A DNA stretch of 41,750 nucleotides from positions 1 to 41,750 of the IMG/VR virus record IMGVR_UViG_3300034374_009450. One strand, 5' to 3'. A program made the position numbers and the translations under genes. This stretch comes from a virus. Position 1 is the stretch's first letter. Every line of letters starts with the position of its first letter. The notes beneath the pieces are model-generated. The model ran no database searches, was not told where the DNA came from, and was given only the letters and a program-made list of their open reading frames with translations. Shown here in pieces: positions 1 to 7,941 of the stretch.

Positions 1-168
1 TCTTAATTCCCTTGCTCGTTGGATTGAAAGTTTTCTACTATAACTCACATTTCTCACCACATCTCCTTATAACTCAGTGTTATTGGGGGTTGAGAGAGAT
101 TATATGTTTTGGTAGCAGGAACTATCCATACCTTTTTCTACTTATTCTCACAAATACAAATTCACCAA

Positions 169-758
169 GCTATTAATATATAGCCTAAACTACATAATTA
201 ATTGGTTTATCCATATAACCTTCGTGTCAGCGTAAAATAATGGTTGAGATGCTGTCTCTTTCAGCACATGCCCTGCTTTTATACTCAAGTTCAAGGGATT
301 AAACATGGTTGTAAACTGAGTACTGGTGGTTCCGGACAAAACCACAGGGTGATGCTATTTTTAGTATCACTGACATGGTAGATTAATGGTGTTGCCTTGC
401 AATACGCTTAGTTTGTGGAATGAATGCTGGCCGTAAGGCAGATCGGCGTTCATGATGAAACTTACTGAGAATGTTAATGACTTATTTATGTAAGCATTGA
501 TGTATTAAGTACCATATTGTCTAAACAAAAGCCTTTATCTCGGAGCGTGAGCAGACGTGAAGGTCACTAGCATAAGGTGAACAACAATGCGGCCCTAGAT
601 GCGGGGTATAGGGCGGAAATAGCACACTATGTAGGAAACCGTCCATTTTTAACAAAAAACTCTCATCCAATTGCAGGAGAATCTAAGATGCTTCGGCACA
701 CAATAGTGGCAAATAAAAATAGATTGCCATAGTCAAGGATTGCAACCTTGTGAGAGTT
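169..758 (+). ncRNA. Candidate large structured non-coding RNA
   Basis: The first 786 bases have no convincing ORF but contain many hairpins unusual for AT-rich DNA. Stems seen by eye: 169-173/180-184, 250-254/262-266, 326-331/340-345, 350-357/362-369 (8 bp, one G-U), 422-429/444-451 (8 bp with G-U pairs) enclosing GCC-GUAA-GGC at 430-439 (a GNRA tetraloop), 592-597/609-614, an alternative 611-616/639-644 enclosing 619-622/627-630, cUUCGg at 691-696, 707-712/724-729, 734-738/746-750, and a closing 8-bp stem 658-665/751-758. The 3' part (658-758) looks like a multi-branched domain. The size and phage setting resemble the giant ornate phage RNAs GOLLD and ROOL, but I cannot assign a family. The 5' end is uncertain and may lie nearer base 1. 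Strand is inferred from flanking genes. Confidence 0.6.
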
Positions 759-786
759 CATCTTTAAACCCTTTAAATATTATATT

Positions 787-990
787 ATGAAAGCCTTACA
801 AGCATTTGCTTTTTTTGGAGTTTTAATTTTAGGATGTGTTGTACATCTATTATCTTTCTTTTTTGTTGGAGGTGATGGAAGAGAATTATACAATCTACAA
901 GATTATTCAATTCCTGGGATTGTATTTTTCATTTTATATTACACTATAATTATCTGTCTAGCATATATTGCTGCAGATGATGTTGAATAA
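787..990 (+). CDS. Small two-helix membrane protein
   Basis: A 67-residue protein of unknown function. Two hydrophobic segments (about residues 5-27 and 43-62) flank a short polar loop, so it is probably an inner-membrane protein with two helices. An AT-rich leader precedes its ATG. It lies between two hairpin-rich non-coding stretches, directly downstream of the candidate large RNA. No family is recognised. Confidence 0.6.
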   Translation: MKALQAFAFFGVLILGCVVHLLSFFFVGGDGRELYNLQDYSIPGIVFFILYYTIIICLAYIAADDVE

Positions 991-1000
991 TTAGAATGGT

Positions 1001-1247
1001 GGCGACTAGCCTAGTACAGTTAAAGTAAGAATAGCTGTATGAAACCCAAATCTTATATGTCAATAAGATTATGGACTAAATGTTCTTGCAACAGGTTGAT
1101 TCTGTTATCCAATCATCTTTAGAAGAATGTACAATCTTGTAGAGCTCTGAGAGTTACAAAAAGTAAAAAGGGTATATTATAGCTGACAACTATAATGAAT
1201 TATTCCCAAGTGCCAATGAAACAAGTAAACAACTGCTTGTGAAAGGG
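1001..1247 (+). ncRNA. Second hairpin-rich non-coding stretch
   Basis: The roughly 300 bases between the small membrane gene and the next CDS are non-coding and contain regular stem-loops: 1015-1021/1033-1039 (7 bp with one G-U), 1049-1056/1063-1070 (perfect 8 bp, 6-nt loop), 1090-1094/1102-1106, 1176-1182/1190-1196 (perfect 7 bp, 7-nt loop) and 1221-1225/1236-1240 inside a CCC/GGG clamp (1205-1207/1245-1247). No tRNA, rRNA or riboswitch signature is recognised. It could be an independent small RNA, a structured 5' UTR of the gene at 1290, or a distal domain of the larger upstream RNA. Confidence 0.4.
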
Positions 1248-1289
1248 TTTTATAATGACAGAGGATTTTTAAATTTTAAATTAAACACT

Positions 1290-1994
1290 ATGAAACAACC
1301 AATAAACATAATAGCATTACCTTATGGGTATTTTTATACTTATGAAGAAGGTAAACTAATAGCTCATCAAAAAGTAGATCCTTCTGAAACAGCTTACATT
1401 TATGTAACTTCAGATGTAGAGCCTATTAAGGAAGGTGATTGGTTTTATGTAGAAATGGAACAACAAGGTCACTTAATTATGCAGTTGGTGAAAAATATGG
1501 AGGTTTCCGATAGTATTCATTCTCATAAAACAGATTGGGTTATACCTGCTGGAGCTAAAAAAATCATAGCAGCTAATAACCCTAAACTAACTAAATGTAG
1601 TATGTGTGGGATGGAAGATGGTGAACATAAAATGAGTTGTAAAACACCTTCGTTAAGAACATGTATACCACAAGTTTCACAGACATTTTTAGAAGAGTTT
1701 GTTAAAAATCCTAATGAAGAGTGGGAAGTTGAGTATGGTCTAATTAAAGATAGAATATGTATGCCTAATTGTAAATGTGAAGAAGAATGTTTAATGATGG
1801 ATAAAATATTCCTTAAACTAAACAAAAACAATACTGTCAATATTACTTCTATGAATAAGAAATCAAATATTATTTCAAGATTAGATAATCTAATAGAAGA
1901 TTTTGAAATGTTACGAGATGGTAAATGGCAACCTGATAAACACAGCATTACAGCATCTATAGATAATATTAATTGGATTAAAGAAAACTTATAA
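1290..1994 (+). CDS. Hypothetical protein with Cys-rich middle
   Basis: A 234-residue protein of unknown function. The ATG at 1290 is preferred over an in-frame GTG at 1239, because the upstream stretch is part of a hairpin and the 1290 ATG has the usual A/T-rich leader. The N-terminal half reads as a beta-rich fold with many aromatic residues. A Cys-rich middle (CSMCG, later RICMPNCKCEEEC) could bind metal. The C-terminal end is Lys/Asn-rich with a predicted amphipathic helix. I do not recognise a family with confidence. Confidence 0.75.
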   Translation: MKQPINIIALPYGYFYTYEEGKLIAHQKVDPSETAYIYVTSDVEPIKEGDWFYVEMEQQGHLIMQLVKNMEVSDSIHSHKTDWVIPAGAKKIIAANNPKLTKCSMCGMEDGEHKMSCKTPSLRTCIPQVSQTFLEEFVKNPNEEWEVEYGLIKDRICMPNCKCEEECLMMDKIFLKLNKNNTVNITSMNKKSNIISRLDNLIEDFEMLRDGKWQPDKHSITASIDNINWIKENL

Positions 1995-2052
1995 ATAATT
2001 AACATGGAAAAAAGAAATACCCACATTGGAATGGACATATAGTTTTTATATA

Positions 2053-2135
2053 ATCCTAAAATCATTAGTATCAGAAGGCTAAATCCTGTACAACGTGTGA
2101 CTGTTTGGCGTGTCACAGCTAATGATTCTTAGGAT
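2053..2135 (+). other. Long imperfect stem-loop over a start codon
   Basis: Bases 2053-2068 and 2119-2135 pair over 16 bp with one bulged base. The enclosed segment has its own 6-bp hairpin (2096-2101/2112-2117). The 3' arm contains the ATG at 2122 of the next ORF, so the fold would bury that start codon. It could be a translational switch, a small RNA, or an RNA-processing or protein-binding site. Confidence 0.5.
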
Positions 2136-2388
2136 TTTAATTAAAAAACAAGAAGCTGTAGTAGTATCTTTTAAGCCAACAACAATTAAAAAGAGGCTAC
2201 TTAGACTTAGCACAAGTAGCATTGATTGGAACCGAAGATCAGACAGTCACATTGGTAGTTCCATAAATTATGATATTGGTTTTTCTGTTGTAATAGATTA
2301 CTCTTACACAGTAATTAATTGTAAACATCCTGAACTAGGTCAACTTACCTTAGAAAGTAAAGATATTATTTCTAACTCTAAATTATAA
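2122..2388 (+). CDS. Small hypothetical protein
   Basis: An 88-residue ORF of unknown function. The ATG at 2122 lies inside the 3' arm of the stem-loop at 2053-2135; an in-frame GTG at 2110 is also inside the structure, and there is no later in-frame Met. The protein has a basic N-terminal third and a beta-like C-terminal half. The covered start makes either regulated translation or a wrong start call possible. Confidence 0.5.
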   Translation: MILRILIKKQEAVVVSFKPTTIKKRLLRLSTSSIDWNRRSDSHIGSSINYDIGFSVVIDYSYTVINCKHPELGQLTLESKDIISNSKL

Positions 2389-2415
2389 CCTTTTATTAAC
2401 CTTAAAACATTTATT

Positions 2416-2643
2416 ATGTATTTAATCGCTAATTTTTTAATCATTTTTACTCCAGTACTGCTTTATTTAAGGACAGGAAATAAAGAACTTTTTATACTGG
2501 CTTCAGGTATAGCCTTCATCTTAACTATCAGATTAGCATGGAGGGTATATAAACAAACAGTACTTATGTATCGCTTTAGAGAACATATGTTAATGATAAT
2601 GTTATTCGGAATGTCAGCATTATTAGTATTACTTTACTTTTAA
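2416..2643 (+). CDS. Small membrane protein
   Basis: A 75-residue hydrophobic protein with about three membrane segments (residues 2-18, 26-42 and 58-74) and short basic loops. Function unknown. It is the first of several tiny ORFs in tandem, each with a TTTA/AAAC-rich leader. Such sets of small membrane proteins are common in phage early accessory regions. Confidence 0.65.
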   Translation: MYLIANFLIIFTPVLLYLRTGNKELFILASGIAFILTIRLAWRVYKQTVLMYRFREHMLMIMLFGMSALLVLLYF

Positions 2644-2653
2644 ACTTTAACTT

Positions 2654-2830
2654 ATGATAACATTATCAACAATTGTTACTCACTATTTACTGCAAAGTAA
2701 AACTAGCGGAGCAACATTTATTTCATTAAAAAACTTAAGCAAAACTCATCCTAATTATCAAGTAATTGGTATTAAAAAAACAGAAATTATTATTTCAGAA
2801 GGAGAGAATTTACCAGAATCAGATAATTAA
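2654..2830 (+). CDS. Small hypothetical protein (58 aa)
   Basis: A 58-residue soluble ORF from ATG 2654 to TAA 2828-2830. Function unknown. It is the same size as, and similarly polar to, the ORF at 7942 (both have a TxNF/YQVIGIKKTEIIIS-like beta pattern around an 'I-K-I' core), which may reflect a shared small fold. It starts 11 bases after the upstream membrane gene ends. Confidence 0.5.
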   Translation: MITLSTIVTHYLLQSKTSGATFISLKNLSKTHPNYQVIGIKKTEIIISEGENLPESDN

Positions 2831-2849
2831 TGTATAAAATCCTAACACT

Positions 2850-2954
2850 ATGGCAATTTTTGAAATCGTAGGACTAAGTGTCCTTATAGCTGGTTGTATT
2901 ACCGGTATTTTATTTTTCATTTTATTGTATAAAAGTTCTTCAGACACTCTTTAA
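2850..2954 (+). CDS. Tiny single-helix membrane protein (34 aa)
   Basis: A 34-residue ORF with one strong hydrophobic helix (about residues 5-27) followed by a short polar tail ending SSSDTL. It has the standard leader spacing and lies in line with its neighbours. It may be a small membrane peptide that affects the host envelope; function unknown. Confidence 0.45.
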   Translation: MAIFEIVGLSVLIAGCITGILFFILLYKSSSDTL

Positions 2955-2969
2955 ACCTTTAAAATTATT

Positions 2970-3113
2970 ATGGAAATCAATAATACAACAGAATTAATTG
3001 CAGTCATATGCTCAGGCGTAGTTTGTGGCACTGTAATTATTTTCTTTATATGGATTGGCTACAATTTAATAAAGCCTCACGATCCTGATGACGATTTTTT
3101 AACGGAAGATTAA
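2970..3113 (+). CDS. Tiny single-helix membrane protein (47 aa)
   Basis: A 47-residue ORF with a short polar N-terminus, one membrane helix (about residues 8-29) and an acidic tail (PDDDFLTED). It follows the 34-residue ORF by 15 bases, and the two could be partner membrane peptides. Function unknown. Confidence 0.45.
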   Translation: MEINNTTELIAVICSGVVCGTVIIFFIWIGYNLIKPHDPDDDFLTED

Positions 3114-3129
3114 AAACCTAAAATAATAC

Positions 3130-3381
3130 ATGTTGAATCAACAGTTTTATGTTACTCATGACAATTCTTATTTAACTGTAAATAGCCGCATCTATTCTTT
3201 AAAAACAAATAAAGAAGAAGCTACTAAGTTTAGCTCTGTACAAGAAGCAATACTTGCCGCGTTACAGTTAAATAGGTTCATGGGAGATTCTTATGCTCAA
3301 GTACATGATACCTTAACTAATTATTGTGTCTGGACTAGAAATAATTTACAAACTCTTAAAAGTATTAACAATGAAACTTAA
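3130..3381 (+). CDS. Small hypothetical protein
   Basis: An 83-residue soluble protein with no recognised domain. The first 30 residues are beta-like and the rest is predicted helical. Its last 11 bases overlap the start of the next gene, suggesting translational coupling. Confidence 0.6.
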   Translation: MLNQQFYVTHDNSYLTVNSRIYSLKTNKEEATKFSSVQEAILAALQLNRFMGDSYAQVHDTLTNYCVWTRNNLQTLKSINNET

Positions 3382-3634
3382 ATCATTAACTAACTCATTC
3401 TTAAACTTTTTCAACTTTGCTAAGTTTTTTAAAAGATTAAGGCTTAAAAAGACAACTAGTAAGACTATTGATGTCAATGACTTACCTGAAAACTCAGTAT
3501 TTATGACGCCGGATGGTATGCGTTGGGGTAAAAGGAATTCAAATGTAATTAGAGCTAAAGATAGCAAATCTTACAAAAAAAAGAAGCGTAGACAAGCTAA
3601 TTTCAACAGGCAATATAATTACAATCATGCCTAA
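3371..3634 (+). CDS. Small very basic protein
   Basis: An 87-residue protein. ATG 3371 is preferred over the in-frame GTG at 3326 because it gives a short 11-base overlap with the upstream gene. It is very rich in Lys and Arg, with basic clusters near residues 20-32 and 70-78, which suggests nucleic-acid binding. No family recognised. Confidence 0.6.
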   Translation: MKLKSLTNSFLNFFNFAKFFKRLRLKKTTSKTIDVNDLPENSVFMTPDGMRWGKRNSNVIRAKDSKSYKKKKRRQANFNRQYNYNHA

Positions 3635-3676
3635 TTTAAAAATATTTATGGTTGAGTACAATCATAAAAATACAAT

Positions 3677-6379
3677 TTGTTAAAAAGACATTTTACAAAA
3701 GAAGGTATTTCACCTTATGATATGTTTGAATATGACATTAGAACATCTATTATTAAAGATATAGACGGCTCTATCGTATTCGAAATGAATAATGTAGAAG
3801 TACCAAAAGGGTGGAGTCAGGTTGCTACTGATATTCTAGCCCAAAAATATTTTAGAAAAGCTGGTGTACCAGAACTTGAATTTGAATCAAGTATTAAACA
3901 AGTAGTACATCGCTTAACAGAGACTTGGACTCATTGGGGACTTAAGGAAGGTTATTTTAAGAAGAAAGAGGCTGAAATCTTTAAAGATGAATTAGCTTAT
4001 ATGCTTCTTAATCAAATGGCTGCTCCAAATAGTCCTCAATGGTTCAATACCGGACTATATCATGTATATGGTATTAAAGGAAAAGCTCAAGGTCATTATT
4101 ATTACAACACTGACTCAAATGCTGTAGTGAAGTCTAAATCAGCTTATGAAAGACCTCAACCACATGCATGCTTTATTCTTAGTGTTGATGATGATCTTGT
4201 CAATTCTGGAGGAATTATGGATTTATGGACTCGTGAAGCACGTATTTTTAAATATGGCTCAGGGGTAGGAAGTAATTTCTCTAATTTAAGAGGGAAAGGT
4301 GAAAAATTATCTGGAGGTGGAACTTCTTCAGGCTTAATGTCTTTCCTCAAAATTGGTGATGCTGCTGCAGGTGCCATCAAAAGTGGAGGTACAACTAGAA
4401 GAGCAGCCAAAATGGTTTGTCTTGATGTAGACCACCCAGAAATTAAAGATTTCATTACTTGGAAAATGAATGAAGAAACAAAAGTTCAAGCACTTATCGA
4501 TTATGGTTATGATTCACATTATGAAGGAGAAGCTTACAGAACAGTATCAGGACAAAACTCTAACAATTCAATAAGAGTTTCTGATGAGTTTTTAAAAGCT
4601 GTACAAAATAATAGTACTTTTAATCTTATAAATCGTTCAGATGGAGGAGTTTATAGTACTGAAAGTGCTAAAGAAATTTGGGATTTAATATGTGAAGCTG
4701 CTTGGAAATCAGCAGATCCTGGTCTTCAATATGATGACACTATTAATAAATGGCACACATCACCAGAAGGAGGACGTATCAATGCATCTAATCCATGTAG
4801 CGAGTACATGTTCTTAGATAATACTGCTTGTAATCTTGCGTCATTAAATCTTAAAAAGTTTTTAAAACCGAATTTAGAATTTGATGTGGAAGGTTTTATA
4901 CATGCTACAGAATTGTGGACTACTGTATTAGAAATATCAGTAGCTATGGCACAATTTCCAAGTAAAGAAGTAGCAGAACTATCATATAAATATCGTACAC
5001 TAGGTTTAGGATATGCAAACTTAGGCGCATTGTTAATGACAAAAGGTATTGCATATGATAGTAAAGAAGCTAGAGATTTTGCAGCTAAAATTTCAGCTTT
5101 AATGCAGGCAACTGCATACAAACAATCAGCTTTAATGGCTGAAAAACTTGGCATGGCTCCTGGTCATGTAGATTCAGAAGATAGGGCAACAATGCTCTCT
5201 ATTGTTCAAGATCATTATGAAGAATGGGGTAGATTAGAATACCCTCTAGATACTCCACTTCATAATATGATCGAGCACCAATTTGATTTGGCAATACAGC
5301 ATGGAACCAAATCTGGATTTCGTAATGCCCAAGTTACAGTTATTGCTCCAACGGGTACTATTGGATTGTTAATGGATTGCGATACAACAGGTATTGAGCC
5401 TGACTTCGCCTTAATGAAATATAAAAAACTTTCAGGTGGAGGATATATCCAATTAGCTAACAATAGTGTTAAAACTGCTTTACAAACTTTAGGATATAAT
5501 GAAATGGAAATTGATATTCTATTAGATTATCTTAAAGAACATCAACATTTTGAAGGTAGTATTTTAAACCCTAAACATTTATCAGTATTTGATTGCGCTA
5601 ATAAATGTGGTAATGGAGAACGTTATATACATGCAAATGCGCATGTTGATATGATGGCTGCTGTACAACCATTTATTTCTGGAGCTATTTCTAAAACTGT
5701 AAATCTTCCTAACGAAGCTACAGTAAAAGATATTTCTGATATATATATCAGGGCTTGGGAAAGTGGTGTAAAAGCAATCGCAATTTATCGAGATGGTAGT
5801 AAATTATCTCAACCATTAAATTCTAAAAAAGAGGAAGAAACCGATTCTACATTCATTCCTCCTAAAGAAAAGAAGCTTCCAAATAAACGTAAAGGATATA
5901 CATGGAAAGCTAAAATTAATGGACAAACCATATTCATTAGGACCGGAGAATACGATGACGGTACATTAGGTGAACTATTTATTGATATGTACAAAGAAGG
6001 AGCTACAGTTAAGTCATTACTTAATACAGTTGCTATTTCTATATCACTAGGTTTACAACACGGTGTACCGCTGAAAGATTACGTAGACAAGTTCTCTTTC
6101 TCTAAATTCGATCCTTCCGGTATAGTGCAAGGTCATTCACAAATTAAATTTGCAACCAGTGTTGTAGATTTTGTTATGAGATTATTGGCTAATGAATATT
6201 TAAACGATCAAACTATGGTTCATATCCCTAATGAATCTATAGTAGTAGAAGAAACAAACAAATTTGAGCTAGTTCAAAACTCCGATTCGCCCGCGTGTCC
6301 AAAATGCGGTCACATAACTGTAAGGAATGGTACTTGTTATAAGTGTCTTAACTGCGGTGAGAGTTTGGGCTGTAGCTAA
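3677..6379 (+). CDS. nrdJ: Class II (B12-dependent) ribonucleotide reductase
   Basis: This enzyme reduces ribonucleotides to deoxyribonucleotides using adenosylcobalamin to make the thiyl radical, so it needs no separate radical-generating subunit. The 900-residue protein has the expected landmarks: a Cys in PHACFIL (C165), NPCSE at 372-376 followed by C385, and the APTGTIG loop at about 557-563. A C-terminal Zn-ribbon-like tail has Cys pairs at about 874/877 and 890/893 and a final redox Cys at 899. The start is a TTG at 3677: the frame is closed by TAA at 3665, and the next Met (3722) would remove conserved N-terminal sequence. It stands alone in a small-gene region, far from the other nucleotide genes, and is followed by a terminator. 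Activity would depend on host or environmental cobalamin. Confidence 0.96.
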   Translation: MLKRHFTKEGISPYDMFEYDIRTSIIKDIDGSIVFEMNNVEVPKGWSQVATDILAQKYFRKAGVPELEFESSIKQVVHRLTETWTHWGLKEGYFKKKEAEIFKDELAYMLLNQMAAPNSPQWFNTGLYHVYGIKGKAQGHYYYNTDSNAVVKSKSAYERPQPHACFILSVDDDLVNSGGIMDLWTREARIFKYGSGVGSNFSNLRGKGEKLSGGGTSSGLMSFLKIGDAAAGAIKSGGTTRRAAKMVCLDVDHPEIKDFITWKMNEETKVQALIDYGYDSHYEGEAYRTVSGQNSNNSIRVSDEFLKAVQNNSTFNLINRSDGGVYSTESAKEIWDLICEAAWKSADPGLQYDDTINKWHTSPEGGRINASNPCSEYMFLDNTACNLASLNLKKFLKPNLEFDVEGFIHATELWTTVLEISVAMAQFPSKEVAELSYKYRTLGLGYANLGALLMTKGIAYDSKEARDFAAKISALMQATAYKQSALMAEKLGMAPGHVDSEDRATMLSIVQDHYEEWGRLEYPLDTPLHNMIEHQFDLAIQHGTKSGFRNAQVTVIAPTGTIGLLMDCDTTGIEPDFALMKYKKLSGGGYIQLANNSVKTALQTLGYNEMEIDILLDYLKEHQHFEGSILNPKHLSVFDCANKCGNGERYIHANAHVDMMAAVQPFISGAISKTVNLPNEATVKDISDIYIRAWESGVKAIAIYRDGSKLSQPLNSKKEEETDSTFIPPKEKKLPNKRKGYTWKAKINGQTIFIRTGEYDDGTLGELFIDMYKEGATVKSLLNTVAISISLGLQHGVPLKDYVDKFSFSKFDPSGIVQGHSQIKFATSVVDFVMRLLANEYLNDQTMVHIPNESIVVEETNKFELVQNSDSPACPKCGHITVRNGTCYKCLNCGESLGCS

Positions 6380-6410
6380 AAATACCTAAAAAGGGTTTAG
6401 GGTTAATAGT

Positions 6411-6444
6411 AAGGAGAGGTGAATTAAGTAGCCTTTCCTTTTTT
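6411..6444 (+). terminator. Intrinsic terminator after nrdJ
   Basis: A 9-bp stem (6411-6419/6432-6440, one G-U) with a 12-nt loop is followed by a run of T that continues from the stem (6439-6444). It lies 32 bases after the nrdJ stop. Confidence 0.75.
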
Positions 6445-6468
6445 AAACAAGTATAAATAAGCCAAAAT

Positions 6469-6621
6469 ATGACAAAATTATTATTTTTTTACATTGTTAT
6501 TAGTTATCCACTAATGGCAGGATATTTAAGAAATAGATATCCAAATAAATCTTTAATTACTTCAATAGATTTTATCGCATCTCCAGTAACTTTTTTATTT
6601 TTACTGGGGGAAAAATTATAA
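6469..6621 (+). CDS. Small membrane protein (50 aa)
   Basis: A 50-residue ORF with two hydrophobic stretches (about residues 3-19 and 31-47) separated by a basic loop. It starts just after the nrdJ terminator. Function unknown. Confidence 0.5.
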   Translation: MTKLLFFYIVISYPLMAGYLRNRYPNKSLITSIDFIASPVTFLFLLGEKL

Positions 6622-6624
6622 GTT

Positions 6625-6729
6625 ATGAGAATTTACGAAGTAAGAGAATACTATGATGACGGGCCTAATGATATTGGAGAATCAAATCATATAAACCTGC
6701 CTATCAGTACTATATCGTCATTCATTTAG
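6625..6729 (+). CDS. Tiny acidic protein (34 aa)
   Basis: A 34-residue ORF starting four bases after the previous stop. It is polar and acidic, with no recognised motif. Position and leader support translation, but its length makes it uncertain. Confidence 0.35.
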   Translation: MRIYEVREYYDDGPNDIGESNHINLPISTISSFI

Positions 6730-6769
6730 TTAAATACGAATAAAAAAATTATCATTTAAATATAAAATT

Positions 6770-6967
6770 ATGGAACTATTTGCCTTAAATCAAGAAGATT
6801 TTTCAATCTTTGAGAAAATGAAAGATCGCAGACCTAATCTAAGTTTACAAGGATTAAGTAATAAAATTGTTGAACCTTTTCAAAAGAAAAAAACTACTAA
6901 AAAAACTATTCCAGTAAAGGTTGTTTTTATGGGAAAACATAAAATACAAGTTTATACACCAGAATAA
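6770..6967 (+). CDS. Small basic hypothetical protein
   Basis: A 65-residue protein with an acidic start and a Lys-rich second half (KKKTTKKT, then a short beta-like tail). Function unknown. A terminator-like region follows. Confidence 0.55.
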   Translation: MELFALNQEDFSIFEKMKDRRPNLSLQGLSNKIVEPFQKKKTTKKTIPVKVVFMGKHKIQVYTPE

Positions 6968-6980
6968 CACAGATAGTTTT

Positions 6981-7058
6981 AGGGCACTATGTAAAAAAAG
7001 CCCTGCTTTGGTCAAGATAAAGACTCCCAGAAGGGGATAGGGTTACCCCTTCATTTTT
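6981..7058 (+). terminator. Tandem hairpins, probable terminator
   Basis: Two hairpins lie between genes. The first is AGGGC/GCCCT (6981-6985/7000-7004) with an A-rich loop. The second is AAGGGG/CCCCTT (7031-7036/7046-7051), followed by C and five T. The second looks like an intrinsic terminator; the first may be part of a leader or a small RNA. Confidence 0.55.
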
Positions 7059-7075
7059 ATTTAAAATCAAACATT

Positions 7076-7438
7076 ATGTTTATTTTTATTGTAAATTTAT
7101 TTTTAGCATTATTCTCTATTGAGAGTAATTCAGTAATTATTACTGTATATAATGCTACAAAACAACAATGTGATGATACTCCATTTATCACAGCTAGTGG
7201 TTTTAATATTAATCATAACGATCAATATCATCACCGAATATTAGCACTTTCAAGAGATTTAGAACATAACTATAATCTTGAATTTGGAGACAGTGTTTAT
7301 GTAACAGGAACACTTTATGATGGGTGGTGGTATTTTGAAGATAGAATGCACCATCGTTGGACTAATAAGGTAGACTTATTAATAAACCAAAATATGCCTA
7401 TTGGAAAATGGCATGGAACTATTTTAATAACTAATTAA
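7076..7438 (+). CDS. Exported 3D-domain protein
   Basis: A 120-residue protein with a short N-terminal hydrophobic segment (about residues 2-14) that could be a signal peptide or anchor. The rest matches the 3D-domain double-psi beta-barrel pattern: a TVYNA...QCDDTPFITASG stretch (residues 23-42), ILALSRDL (55-62), FGDSVYVTG (70-78) and a DRM..R....DLL block (89-102). These folds occur in peptidoglycan-acting proteins such as lytic transglycosylase or resuscitation-factor-like enzymes, so a role in cell-wall cleavage is likely. It lies in the early-type region rather than a lysis cassette. Confidence 0.75.
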   Translation: MFIFIVNLFLALFSIESNSVIITVYNATKQQCDDTPFITASGFNINHNDQYHHRILALSRDLEHNYNLEFGDSVYVTGTLYDGWWYFEDRMHHRWTNKVDLLINQNMPIGKWHGTILITN

Positions 7439-7448
7439 TCTTTTCATT

Positions 7449-7889
7449 ATGAAGACTTTTGTTCAATCTATTTTACCAGGAAAATCACGGATTACTTTTT
7501 GTGCAATATTAAATCAAAATACAAACATTATTGATGTTGGGATTTCTGTATGCGCTAAAAAATATATTTATAAGAAAAAGTTCGGTAACGCTATAGCTTA
7601 TGATAGAGCAGTGATAAATCCTGTATTTAGTTTTAGGAGAGATTCTAATATTAAATTTCATAGAAATGTGAATAATGTTATACAAGAACTACTTGCACGG
7701 ATAAACCCTTCAATCTTACTTGAAGCAATTGCTCATAAAGATAGTGAAGGCACTATTGTAGAAAAAGTAATTCGAGATACAAGACGATTAACTTTAAACC
7801 GTTTTGTAGAAGATATTACACAAGAACAGTTAGTACAACCGGAACAACCAAGACAACTAATTAAATTAGAAGCAGAAGAAGCTGCGTAA
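7449..7889 (+). CDS. Hypothetical protein
   Basis: A 146-residue protein with a beta-rich, basic N-terminal half and a helical, acidic C-terminal end (LEAEEAA). No motif recognised. It begins 10 bases after the 3D-domain gene, so the two are probably cotranscribed. Confidence 0.7.
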   Translation: MKTFVQSILPGKSRITFCAILNQNTNIIDVGISVCAKKYIYKKKFGNAIAYDRAVINPVFSFRRDSNIKFHRNVNNVIQELLARINPSILLEAIAHKDSEGTIVEKVIRDTRRLTLNRFVEDITQEQLVQPEQPRQLIKLEAEEAA

Positions 7890-7941
7890 CTTAAATAAAG
7901 TGCCGTAATGATTCGTAATAATCGATCACCTTAATACAAAA

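Noticed and set aside
1-786. Group I or group II intron, RNase P, tmRNA or tRNA in the left region
   Set aside because: I could not find the conserved intron core elements, the RNase P or tmRNA consensus, or a tRNA T-loop with proper stems; a covariance-model search is needed to be sure.
1523-2116. 197-residue minus-strand ORF
   Set aside because: It is a hydrophobic antisense shadow of the plus-strand gene at 1290-1994 and crosses a stem-loop.
3665-3721. nrdJ starting at the first ATG (3722)
   Set aside because: That would cut conserved N-terminal residues; TTG 3677 fits better.
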